From Planctomycetaceae bacterium (GTDB taxonomy: Bacteria > Planctomycetota > Planctomycetia > Pirellulales > Pirellulaceae): a stretch of 32,018 nucleotides of DNA. The translations under genes and the position numbers were made by a program. A model generated the notes under the pieces. The model was not told the origin of the DNA. It saw only the letters and a list, made by a program, of their open reading frames with translations, and ran no database searches. Where the stretch lies: positions 1-32,018 of the forward strand of contig JAHEJI010000041.1 of NCBI GenBank assembly GCA_024638965.1, written 5' to 3'. This document shows positions 16,119 through 24,788 of the stretch, one piece after another. Position 1 is the stretch's first letter; each line of letters starts with the position of its first letter.

Positions 16119-19100
16119 CTATGGATCAATCAAGACCACAATTGAGTTTTCCTCGTTGAGTTTTTGTCGCCACTGAGCCGCTTTCGAATCAAATCCGGCA
16201 TCTGGCTGTTTTTCGTTCCATGCTTCATATAACTGGATCAGCCGCTCGATCGCTTCCGCCACGCGTGTCTTGCTGTTTGATACGTCGATGCCGATCCAGC
16301 TTGTCCCCCCTCTTTCGGTCAAACGGAAAAAAGGCGGGATCAAATTTTTGCGCTTAACCAGTCCGTGGTAGCCATCCAACAATAGCGGTTCCGCACTCGC
16401 ATACTCGTGTTGGCGCATCAGCGCTTCGCCAAGCAGGCTCATGGTGTTGAACGTTACCCAGTGGTTGGGCATTGTCCGCAGGCTATGGCCATGCGATTTC
16501 CGAAGAATTTGTTCCGCCTCGGCTAATCTGTCAATCTGCAGATAGGTTGAGGCCAACGTGTTGGCATGACAAATCGAATTGAAGTGGTCTTCGCCACTTC
16601 TGGCCTGAGTTTTCGCGACCATTTGTTGCAATATTGGAACGGCTTTGTCAGCTCGGCCCGCACTTCGATACGCCGCCGCAAGATACCTCAATAGATATAG
16701 CGTGTCAGGATGATCTTCGCCTACTCGCCTGGTTTGCAATTGTATTGCGCGTCGTAACACCTCGATTGCTTTGTCAAATTGTTTTGCAATTCGATAGGCT
16801 TCACCAAGGTGGCCCATACTCTGGAGAGTCTCTGAATGAGACTCACCCAATATTATCGTTTGTTTCGCAACCGTACGCTCCAGCAGCTTGAGTGATTCGT
16901 CTATCTGGCCGGCGATGGCATATGCTGTGCCCAGCATTCTCATACAATCAAGCGTATCGGGGTGGTCCTCGCCGAGGAGGGTTGTCCTCATTTCCAGGAC
17001 CTGTTCAAAAACGAGGATGGCTTTGTGGATTCGCCCGGCATCATGATATGCCCATCCCAACTCACACAAGCTCTTGTGTTTCCAGCCTTGTATGTAACTA
17101 TAATCCGAACGCGTTAAAGGGAAGTCGTGCCTGCTCAATTCGACAATTTGCTCGATCAGCGGGATTGATTTGTCGAACTGGCCGGCAATTCTGTACGCCC
17201 AAGACAATTTGTGCATGGCATCAAGAGTCATCCAGTGATCTTTGCCCTCTCTGGACTTCGTGACGTGCAGAATTTGTTGATACATCGCAAGCCCTTTTTC
17301 GAACTGTTCGTGTGCCAAAAAATGATCGGCTAAACTAATCATCTTTTCCAGGGTTTCTGGATGATCCTCGCCCAGCCGTGATTTCGCGATCTCCCATTGC
17401 TGGATCATTATCGGCAACTCTTCCGGCGGAATTTCCGACCCTTTTAAGGATGCAAGTTCGCTGAGAGTATTGAGAGTATCCGGATGTTCATCGCCCAATT
17501 TTTCTGTCTGCAATTCCAACGTCTGCTGCAATAGGTTTATTGCCGATTCCAACAGCCCGGCGTGTACGTAACCGTTAGCCAGACTTTCCATACTCTTGAG
17601 CGTTTCGCGATGGTCATTTCCCAGTTTGGCTTTACGAACTTCCAATATTTGTTCGCGTAACGCTACGACTTTGTCGTAATCCCTCATGTCGACATACAAC
17701 CAGGAAAGTTTGTTCATGCTGTCGAGCGTATCGCGATGTTCAACTCCCAGAACGGCAGTTTGTCTTGCTATGGTCCTTTCCAACACATCGCGCGCCGTGT
17801 CAACCTGTCCGGCGCGCACATAGGCCCAGGCCAAATTGCTCATGGTTTTCAGCGTATCAATATGATCTTCGCCGAGCTTGGTCTTCCTGATTTCCAGGAC
17901 CTTTTCCAACAATGGGATTGCCTCTGCAAGCTGGAACAGCCTGCGGTGGATAACAGCCAGATTCTGCATGCTTTCGAGCGTAAGCGGATGATCCTCACCC
18001 AGTTCCCTTCTGCAAATCTCCAGACTTTGTTTTTGCAACAATAGGGCTTCGTCATCTTGATGGGCAAGACTAAGCCCGTTGGCCAGAGCATTTTCGGCGC
18101 GAATTTCCTCTTGGAGGTTGCCATGAACCATCCGATAGAGTTCTACCGATTTACGCAGGAAACCAATCGCGCGGCTGAGGTCATCCAGCGCTTGAAAGTT
18201 TAATCCAATGATCAAACACAATTCGGCTTTAATGCGGGGCTCGAGACCGGTGCGATCATCGAGATTCTGCCCGGCCCGGTCCAGTAGTTCAGCAAGCGTT
18301 GCATATTCGTCAAACCGCGATTCTTCTTGAATGCTTGACACGCCGAAGATATCGTTTTTCACGAAGTCGATAACCATTCGCGCATCGAGAAAATTCTCCT
18401 CCGCTTTCTTTTGGTGTTGTCGAGCGAGCTGCAGATTGTAACTCGCCTGTTGCAGAGCGACCTGTTTGTCAGCCTCACGCTGGGCAATCATGTGATTACT
18501 CACCGAGAGTACTGCTACACCGAGAAACACACCTAATCCTAAAAGTGAACTGATCACCATCGCTGCTTTGTTTCGACGCGCAAATTTTCGGAATCGGTAC
18601 ACAGTTGATGGTGGACAGGCGGCGACCGGCTCCTCGTCCAAAAATCGCTGAACATCCTCTACCAGCGAGGTTGCCGTTTCGTAGCGACGTGTCCGATCCT
18701 TTTCCAATGCCTTCATCACAATCCAGTCGAGATCGCCGCGAAGGGCCCTACTAAGTGATCGTTGATCGATTTTGCGTGAATCGGATATGGTTGAAATTTG
18801 CTCGGCCTTGAACGTGCTGACCTGCTCACTGGGACGCCGTGGTTCCACTTCGCGAATCATGCGACGCATTTCGTCAAATCCGACTTTTTTGAACGTCTCC
18901 TTGTCAAACGGTGTGGTGCCGGTGAGCAACACGTACAGCAAAACTCCAAGTGAATAAATGTCGCTGCGGGTGTCGACATCCAGACAACTGAGCTGAGCCT
19001 GCTCGGGACTCATGTACATCGGCGTCCCTACCAACTGGCCGTAAGCTGTATAGATTGACTTGTCGGTCAAGTCGTGATGCAGAGCCTTGGCGACACCGAA

Positions 19101-19802
19101 GTCAATGACTTTGACGATGGGCTTGTCGTCGGCCATCGTGACCATCACGTTGGAGGGCTTAATATCGCGATGAATGATCCCTTTCTGGTGCGCATGCTGC
19201 ACGGCTTGACAGACATCAATGAACAATTCGAGCCGTTGGCGATTGGTGAGCTTTTGGGAATCGCAATACTCGGTAATCGCGATGCCGTGAACCAATTCCA
19301 TGACAAAGTACGGGCGTCCAGATTCCGTTGCGCCTGCATCGAAAACCTTGGCCACATTGGGGTGATCCATCATGGCCAGCGCCTGCCGTTCGGCTTCGAA
19401 ACGGGCGATGATGTCCTTGCTGTCCATGCCCGGCTTGATAACTTTCAACGCCACTTTGCGTGCAACCGGCTCTTTTTGCTCGGCAACATAAACCACGCCA
19501 AACCCACCCTCGCCGATCTTTTCCCGCAGTATGTAGGGGCCGATTGATTCACCGCGGAAACCCTCAGACTTCGTGTTTGTATCTGCGCCGGAATCCAGAT
19601 CTTTTGTATCCGAAACAACAGCAACCGGACAGTTTTCGAGAAATTCATCGTCAATATCGGCACCGATCAGCGCAGCGACTCGTTTTGCCAATCCTGTGTC
19701 CGTGCCGCAAACCTGACGAAGGAAAACGTTTCGAAGGTCCGCACAATCGATTCGCCTGGCGATATTGAAAATGTCGTCTTCTGAAATGTTTTTGACAGTC
19801 AT
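16119..19802 (-). CDS. Ser/Thr protein kinase with membrane helix and kinesin-type TPR array
   Basis: This is a 1227-residue protein. The kinase domain spans about 88-380: GEGGFGVV (98-105), K120 (VALKVIK), HRDIKPSN (211-218), DFG (235-237), GTPMYMSPEQ (259-268) and [14 protein letters not shown] (280-293). All are intact. A membrane helix lies at about 413-436. The rest is a TPR array of about 42-residue units, each with the LGEDHPDTL..M..LA signature of kinesin-light-chain/TPR_12 repeats (roughly 15 units from 560 to 1180), placed outside the cytoplasm. Such arrays bind peptides or proteins. The gene sits 99 bases after an ECF sigma gene, as in kinase 1, and the kinase domain is closely similar to that of kinase 1 while the TPR part differs. 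A control link to the sigma factor is inferred. Its own N-terminal 90 residues are unlike kinase 1. Confidence 0.93.
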   Translation of the reverse strand: MTVKNISEDDIFNIARRIDCADLRNVFLRQVCGTDTGLAKRVAALIGADIDDEFLENCPVAVVSDTKDLDSGADTNTKSEGFRGESIGPYILREKIGEGGFGVVYVAEQKEPVARKVALKVIKPGMDSKDIIARFEAERQALAMMDHPNVAKVFDAGATESGRPYFVMELVHGIAITEYCDSQKLTNRQRLELFIDVCQAVQHAHQKGIIHRDIKPSNVMVTMADDKPIVKVIDFGVAKALHHDLTDKSIYTAYGQLVGTPMYMSPEQAQLSCLDVDTRSDIYSLGVLLYVLLTGTTPFDKETFKKVGFDEMRRMIREVEPRRPSEQVSTFKAEQISTISDSRKIDQRSLSRALRGDLDWIVMKALEKDRTRRYETATSLVEDVQRFLDEEPVAACPPSTVYRFRKFARRNKAAMVISSLLGLGVFLGVAVLSVSNHMIAQREADKQVALQQASYNLQLARQHQKKAEENFLDARMVIDFVKNDIFGVSSIQEESRFDEYATLAELLDRAGQNLDDRTGLEPRIKAELCLIIGLNFQALDDLSRAIGFLRKSVELYRMVHGNLQEEIRAENALANGLSLAHQDDEALLLQKQSLEICRRELGEDHPLTLESMQNLAVIHRRLFQLAEAIPLLEKVLEIRKTKLGEDHIDTLKTMSNLAWAYVRAGQVDTARDVLERTIARQTAVLGVEHRDTLDSMNKLSWLYVDMRDYDKVVALREQILEVRKAKLGNDHRETLKSMESLANGYVHAGLLESAINLLQQTLELQTEKLGDEHPDTLNTLSELASLKGSEIPPEELPIMIQQWEIAKSRLGEDHPETLEKMISLADHFLAHEQFEKGLAMYQQILHVTKSREGKDHWMTLDAMHKLSWAYRIAGQFDKSIPLIEQIVELSRHDFPLTRSDYSYIQGWKHKSLCELGWAYHDAGRIHKAILVFEQVLEMRTTLLGEDHPDTLDCMRMLGTAYAIAGQIDESLKLLERTVAKQTIILGESHSETLQSMGHLGEAYRIAKQFDKAIEVLRRAIQLQTRRVGEDHPDTLYLLRYLAAAYRSAGRADKAVPILQQMVAKTQARSGEDHFNSICHANTLASTYLQIDRLAEAEQILRKSHGHSLRTMPNHWVTFNTMSLLGEALMRQHEYASAEPLLLDGYHGLVKRKNLIPPFFRLTERGGTSWIGIDVSNSKTRVAEAIERLIQLYEAWNEKQPDAGFDSKAAQWRQKLNEENSIVVLIDP

Positions 19803-19901
19803 ATTATCATTCCGTGGAGAACAATCCCCTCACTTGCCAATGCGATATTCAAAGCGATCCGCCCTAATAGAAAATTGGCGAATTTTCAAAACCTACGGCT
19901 G

Positions 19902-20465
19902 TTAAAGGCCGGCGCTCTGCATTTGCAGTCGAAGAAAACTGCGTGCATAAGCCCAGTCGTTTTCTACAGTTGCGACCGAAACTCCAAGTGCTTCGGCAGC
20001 CTCCCGATTCGTAAAACCTGCAAAAAATCGCATTTTCACCAGGGCTGCTTTTCTTGGATGGTCGGCCTCGAGCAGGTTGAGTGCGTCATCCAAGTCAACA
20101 AGGTCGTGTTGATCGCCATCTACGATTAGCTCAATGCTGGACAGCGAAATTCGCCGTTTATCGCCACCGGCTTTCTGCGTTTTCTTCCGCCGTGCTGACT
20201 CAACAACGATCCGCCTCATGGCCTCGGCGGCTGCCGCAAAGAAGTGGCCACGATTGTCCCAACTCTGATCGTTATCCTTGCCGACGAGTCTTAAGTACGC
20301 CTCATGCACCAGGTCGGTGGCCTGCAAAGTCTGGCCGGGCTTTTCGTTGGCCAGGCGCTGGCGGGCCAGCACACGCAGCTCCTCATAAACAAGAGGGAGC
20401 AGTTTATCGGAAGCGGACGGATCGCCTTGTTCGATTCGGTTCAAAATTCGTGTCACGTCAGTCAT
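19902..20465 (-). CDS. ECF-type sigma factor paired with kinase 2
   Basis: This is a 187-residue sigma factor of the ECF-like subgroup common in planctomycetes and acidobacteria. It starts with the family pattern TRILNRIEQGDPSASDKLLP. Region 2 includes LQATDLVHEAYLRL and NRGHFFAAAAEAMRRIVVE (about 45-95). Region 4 is a clear helix-turn-helix (FTNREAAEALGVSVATVEND, about 151-170). No anti-sigma gene is adjacent; the next gene is the kinase. The ATG at 20465 is weakly preceded by GCGACC and no better start exists. It belongs to a different subgroup from sigma 1, so the two modules have independent sigma factors despite the similar layout. Confidence 0.9.
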   Translation of the reverse strand: MTDVTRILNRIEQGDPSASDKLLPLVYEELRVLARQRLANEKPGQTLQATDLVHEAYLRLVGKDNDQSWDNRGHFFAAAAEAMRRIVVESARRKKTQKAGGDKRRISLSSIELIVDGDQHDLVDLDDALNLLEADHPRKAALVKMRFFAGFTNREAAEALGVSVATVENDWAYARSFLRLQMQSAGL

Positions 20466-20810
20466 GGTCGCTATGATAACCGACTCATTTACGTCAAGCC
20501 AGAATTTGACGAATGCCTAATTTTGTTTGTTCAGGAAACGTTCCTTTTCTGCAATTCGCTGTATTTATTGCAAAATCTGACGTTTTCGATCCAGTGGTTA
20601 TCTAAAAACTCATCGCGGAAAACAAAATCTCGAAAAACGTTGCAACCCGAGACCCGAGGTTTATGAATAGGCCTCAAGAGGCAGTTACGCCTGTGACTAG
20701 GGCACTTACCCTGCGCGCTTCCGTCCGATCTACCGATGCGTTTTAGTGTTTCGCTTCGTCAACTGGCGTGTAACGCAAAGACATCGTCGAATCGCCGTTT
20801 CATGCCAGGC
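20466..20810. promoter_or_regulatory. Region upstream of sigma 2
   Basis: This gap lies between the hydrolase stop and the sigma 2 start on the same strand. It should hold the promoter of module 2. I see a short palindrome GCCTCAAGAGGC (20671-20682) and an AGGG/CCCT hairpin at about 20699-20712, but no T-run and no promoter I can name. No gene is supported. Confidence 0.35.
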
Positions 20811-22895
20811 TCAAGCCGCTTTGTTCGTGAAATGTGATGCGTTCGCGTCTTTGCAATCAAACAACTCGTGCTGAAGAATACCGATCACTTCTCGATCGGA
20901 CCAATAGCTCTGATGCCCGCGTGGACCAACCGGATGATTGGAGTACATGGCCACTTGCTGAAGGCTACCGCGTTCATCGACGGCTACTTCGAATTCCTTG
21001 GGAAAGTCGATCTCACGGCCAACATAGTCGTCGATCCGGTAGATGTTGATCCAGCGATCAGTCTGTTTTCGTAACTGTGACCAAAAAGGCTGATTAAGAC
21101 GTGGGTAGACGTGATTGAAGTAGTGTTGATAAACATGATTCAAAGGCGTGCCCATCGTCACCAGCGTGATCGAGCTAAACGTATTGCGTAACCAGCCCAA
21201 TTCCTTGTCGTTGAGAGCTTCAATCGCGACCATCGTACCTTGACTATGACTCACAATTACGAGTCCTGGTCGATGCGTCAGCTCATCGCGAAAGTGAGTC
21301 AGAATCCTCTTCAAGCGGCTTTGGATGGCGTCGCGCCGCGAAAAGAACAAACGACCCGATTCGAAAGTCGTTTCGTTGATGTCAAATTCATCGTCATCGT
21401 CCAGCGCGTCCTGGATGTTGGTGGGTCGGAAGTAGAAGTGGTTGACAATGTCCAAAATAATATCGAACGCAGGCCGCAAATGCGGCAGCAACAACGCCAT
21501 TGTTCCGCCTAGCGGGACCAACACGATGACTGCGTATTTGTTCGACTCTGCCAACAATCGACCGAAGAAATAATCTTGATAGTTGGAACCACCCAGCTGG
21601 ATAAATCCAAGGGTGAGTACCAGGATAACGCCAACCGCCGTGCTGGCGGCGAGCACGTATTGAAGACTGTTGTGGATGATCAGCCGCGGACCCGGATTGC
21701 GACTTGAATAGTTCGCCATCGAGATTTTCGATCGCCAGATGAAATATCGAATTACGACAATAGCCGCCGTGATCGCAATCGAGATCATCATTAGAAGCTG
21801 CACGCCCAACAAGGGGATCGCTTCATCGAATACGGACGAGAACTCAGGTAGTTCAGCAAAAGAGTTAATCCCTTTTTTGGTCGATAACCAAATCATTGGC
21901 AAAGTTTGCCCCCAGATTCCAACGGCCAAAGCGGGCAACAAAAAGCCGACGTGTAACGCTGGAGTATAAGTTTTGGGTTGTAATACGCTCAACAGCCATG
22001 AATAAGCTGTCGCCAGCAGTACGAGGATTTCGACGAACCACAGTAACCCCAACAACACAACTAAAATTCGACAGTACCAAATCAGGCCGGGCCTGATCGA
22101 TTCAGTGAACGCCATTTCTGGATACCGGGCATCAATCAACAACGACTTGGCCAGCATCACGCCAGCGACGAACAGGCAGGTAACGCTAACCCAAAACCAA
22201 AATCGCTCAATCACGCGACTGCTGGTAAGTTGCCAGCCGATAGCTGATGTCAACAAGCCGACACAGCAGCAACCTCCCAGGACGATTTGCGTCCACAGCA
22301 CGCCTTTGTAAGATCCGTGCCACATCAGTTCCGTGCCCAACACCGCGACCGTCAAAATGGCAAGGAAAAATGTCACCGCCAGAACTGGGCCGTGCAGGAT
22401 TCGCGAGCTGATCAAACCAAGTTGTTTCAGCCAACCGCAGGGATTGCCAATTTGATCGGCCGCCACGTAAGCAACATAGCGCAGTCCAAACAGAATTTGA
22501 AACATGCCCAGGACCGCACCGATAAATCCTTTCCGGACGCGCGACTGGTCGCCCCAAAAGACTTCAACCATTTGCAGGAGTTCATCTTTGAACTGAACTC
22601 GACGATGATGGGCTGCAAACGTCTGGATGTAATCTGAATCGGGCGACTTTTCAGCAAGCCAAACAACTTCTTGATGATCTTCCAGCGGTTTTGCTTCGTC
22701 GGCAATCGAGCGCGCAAATCTGGTGAGTGTCTCACCAGGTTCCGGATCTCCGACCCCATGAACAACCAGCACGAGTTTGTTGATCTGCGAGTTATTACAA
22801 TCCACAATCGCCGCAAAGAACTTCCAAAACAAAATGCGGCGTACTTTACTTGAAAGGAGGGAACGAATCACGGTTGATTCAAAGAGTGCAAGCAC
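20811..22895 (-). CDS. Polytopic membrane protein with split alpha/beta-hydrolase core
   Basis: This is a 694-residue protein. An N-terminal strand and oxyanion-type turn LVLVVHGVGDP (41-51) look like the start of an alpha/beta-hydrolase. About nine membrane helices follow (about 123-480, e.g. LAVTFFLAILTVAVLG, LLGLLWFVEILVLLA, VLAASTAVGVILVLTLGF). The nucleophile elbow comes only afterwards: LVIVSHSQGTMVAIEAL with Ser551. Candidate Asp in YRIDDYVGREID (622-623) and His661 in RGHQSYW complete a triad. Lipase- or esterase-like activity at the membrane face is inferred; the substrate is unknown. The start is uncertain. The GTG at 22895 has no good ribosome-binding site, and translation could begin later, for example at a GTG shortly before INKLVLVVHG. 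It is alone between a large palindrome and the sigma 2 promoter region. Confidence 0.75.
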   Translation of the reverse strand: MLALFESTVIRSLLSSKVRRILFWKFFAAIVDCNNSQINKLVLVVHGVGDPEPGETLTRFARSIADEAKPLEDHQEVVWLAEKSPDSDYIQTFAAHHRRVQFKDELLQMVEVFWGDQSRVRKGFIGAVLGMFQILFGLRYVAYVAADQIGNPCGWLKQLGLISSRILHGPVLAVTFFLAILTVAVLGTELMWHGSYKGVLWTQIVLGGCCCVGLLTSAIGWQLTSSRVIERFWFWVSVTCLFVAGVMLAKSLLIDARYPEMAFTESIRPGLIWYCRILVVLLGLLWFVEILVLLATAYSWLLSVLQPKTYTPALHVGFLLPALAVGIWGQTLPMIWLSTKKGINSFAELPEFSSVFDEAIPLLGVQLLMMISIAITAAIVVIRYFIWRSKISMANYSSRNPGPRLIIHNSLQYVLAASTAVGVILVLTLGFIQLGGSNYQDYFFGRLLAESNKYAVIVLVPLGGTMALLLPHLRPAFDIILDIVNHFYFRPTNIQDALDDDDEFDINETTFESGRLFFSRRDAIQSRLKRILTHFRDELTHRPGLVIVSHSQGTMVAIEALNDKELGWLRNTFSSITLVTMGTPLNHVYQHYFNHVYPRLNQPFWSQLRKQTDRWINIYRIDDYVGREIDFPKEFEVAVDERGSLQQVAMYSNHPVGPRGHQSYWSDREVIGILQHELFDCKDANASHFTNKAA

Positions 22896-22990
22896 TCTTA
22901 ACAGGGGCAGGCATCGGTGCCATTTTGCGACGAATTGTCTAACCCAATACTTCTCAATTAGAAATCGAAGAACGTCACTTCATCCTGTGA

Positions 22991-23143
22991 GCCTTGGTGG
23001 ACTGCGCCATATTCGGTCTCTCGCACGGAAAAACACGATGTTTCACGCAGCTGTGAGCGGCCAGGCGCTAACCGCCGGTTCGATGCAGAAAAACCGGCGA
23101 ATAGCGCCTGGCCGCTCATAGAAAGGGCGCTGTCCACCAAGGC
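22991..23143. repeat. Nested palindrome / REP-like element
   Basis: The outer arms GCCTTGGTGGAC (22991-23002) and GTCCACCAAGGC (23132-23143) are perfect. A T-T mismatch and GCGCC/GGCGC extend them. The inner arms TGAGCGGCCAGGCGCTA (23054-23070) and its exact complement (23102-23118) continue with GCCGGTT/AACCGGC (23074-23080, 23092-23098) around an 11-base loop. It lies between two minus-strand genes, 39 bases after the TlpA-like stop, and may serve as a terminator or mRNA stabiliser. The two-layer design suggests a mobile REP/MITE-type unit. Confidence 0.75.
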
Positions 23144-23181
23144 GCCCTGAGAATGACTGATGTGCTCGATCGAACTACATG

Positions 23182-24423
23182 TCACTTCGACTCAGCGATC
23201 ATGGTTTCAATGAGCGATTCGAATTTTTGTTTCAACTCGACAAAGTCGTTGCCAGTCGCCGGGCCCGTAAATCCCGTGTGAATGGAGCGGACTTTGTTGG
23301 TGCTGTCGAGAAAAATGGTGGTCGGATACGAGCGGACTCGATCAAGAACCGGAAATGCCTTCGATGCTTCTTCCTTGTCAGATAGTCCGGCAAGCAAGAC
23401 CGGATAGTTTGAATTGTGGCGTTCCAGATAGCGTCGAATCTGTTCAGCATCGCGCTCGAAATTACCCGTGTGTTCAAACGCCAAACCGAGAATCGATAAT
23501 CCCTGATCCTGATACTTGCTGTTAAGCTCAGAAAAGTAGTCGGCGGCGTCATGACAATTGGGACACCAGCTTCCAAAGACGTAAATGATCCGGGCTTTAC
23601 CAGCGAATTTGGGATCGTCCAGCCGAGTGGGCTTGCCATCGAGATCGGGAAAGCTCAGACGACCGAGCAAGCTCTCATCGGCAAGACTCGTTTCTTTAAA
23701 AGCATCGGGCAGGCTAGCCGAGTCATCACGTTTTCCCTCAAAACTGTCGTGCCACGTATCGGACGACCAAAAATCACCTTTGATCGAGTCCTGGCCCGTT
23801 TTGCGAACATGAAACAGAAACGCGTGAGCACCGTCAAAGCAAGATAACACCAACACACCGTTCTCAAATCGACCATCGAGAAAACGATAATCGCCTGTCG
23901 TCGTCAAAAAAGTACCAACAATTCTCGGCGATGCATCATTCACTCGAAAATCTGCCACCGATGGGTCGGCGTCCGATTTGAATTTGGTGGCCCATCGACC
24001 GACAAAAAAACTGACTTGTTCAGTCGTTTGGGCGCTGACGGCCGTCACAGATTTTGTTGCTGTAAAAGGCATCTTGGTCCATTTCTCAACGCCTCTTCGC
24101 TTTGTCCATTCGCCGGAAATTGTGGAGGCATCCTTTTCCATCGAAAATGAGATTCGAGAGTCGTAGTGTGGAATGTCAATCGAACCGGACGCGCCGTCGT
24201 ACGTGATTGAAGGTATTTTAATTCGTTCGGGTCCGTTCACGAAAAAGCCTGCGAGTGCGTCAGCGGCACCCTTGATTTCGATCCCAAATCGGAGCGGGCC
24301 GCCTGGGCAATCAAGCGACGCATTCCACGAGCCAACCAAGGTCTCCTGTGCGAGTGAAAACTGCACACCGCATGAGCAGAGGGCAAGAACCAAGGCGGTG
24401 GCAACAGAATTGGGAGTGAGCAT
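23182..24423 (-). CDS. TlpA-like thioredoxin-fold exported protein
   Basis: From the ATG at 24423 the protein has 413 residues. I chose this start because it begins a normal signal peptide (MLTPNSVATALVLALCSC, cleavage probably after SLAQ). An in-frame TTG at 24513 would add 30 unlikely residues. Two beta-rich repeats of unknown type follow (ETLVGSWNASLDCPGGPLRF and SFFVGRWATKFKSDADPSVA), resembling lipocalin-like barrels seen ahead of such domains. The C-terminal 150 residues are a TlpA/ResA-type thioredoxin fold with IIYVFGSWCPNCHDAA (active CPNC at 287-290), a cis-Pro in YPTTIF, and a final helix. It probably works in the periplasm as a thiol-disulfide reductant. No cytochrome or Dsb gene is nearby. 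The palindrome at 22991-23143 lies just downstream. Confidence 0.85.
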   Translation of the reverse strand: MLTPNSVATALVLALCSCGVQFSLAQETLVGSWNASLDCPGGPLRFGIEIKGAADALAGFFVNGPERIKIPSITYDGASGSIDIPHYDSRISFSMEKDASTISGEWTKRRGVEKWTKMPFTATKSVTAVSAQTTEQVSFFVGRWATKFKSDADPSVADFRVNDASPRIVGTFLTTTGDYRFLDGRFENGVLVLSCFDGAHAFLFHVRKTGQDSIKGDFWSSDTWHDSFEGKRDDSASLPDAFKETSLADESLLGRLSFPDLDGKPTRLDDPKFAGKARIIYVFGSWCPNCHDAADYFSELNSKYQDQGLSILGLAFEHTGNFERDAEQIRRYLERHNSNYPVLLAGLSDKEEASKAFPVLDRVRSYPTTIFLDSTNKVRSIHTGFTGPATGNDFVELKQKFESLIETMIAESK

Positions 24424-24573
24424 CAAAACATCCGTTAAAAAAGGCAATGCACAGAGTATATCGCTAATTCGCAGGAATACGCGACCACACACGATATCAA
24501 ATCGACACCCCAATTTCGCTTGAGGACAATACCGTCAGAAGTGTGCTCGTCCGGCGAAGTCATCGAGTTGCTC

Positions 24574-24704
24574 AACCACGGATTACACTGATTTCACTGA
24601 TGTAGAGTGCTACCCAATGTAGCGGTGATGGCCACCAACAATCAATTTTGCAGACGAACAACATTGGCAAAGAAAATTCGTATTCATCGGTGCTATCCGT
24701 GGTT
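24574..24704. repeat. Inverted-repeat element with AACCACGGAT ends
   Basis: The left end AACCACGGATTACACTGAT (24574) and right end ATCGGTGCTATCCGTGGTT (ending 24704) are inverted copies with a few mismatches, enclosing about 85 bases without a gene. Ends of the ATCCGTGGTT type recur as intergenic palindromes in many environmental bacteria. This looks like one such MITE-like unit. Confidence 0.6.
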
Positions 24705-24788
24705 TTAACCTGGCGCTGTAACACGAGGTCCGCCGGACGGACTCAGGCTCTTTCAAGGATGACTTAATTCTCAACACAAGACAGATTC

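Noticed and set aside
19074-19547. Long plus-strand frame opposite kinase 2
   Set aside because: Lies exactly over conserved kinase motifs on the other strand; an antisense shadow.
22777-23121. Plus-strand frame through the large palindrome
   Set aside because: Driven by the palindrome itself; no start signal or motif.
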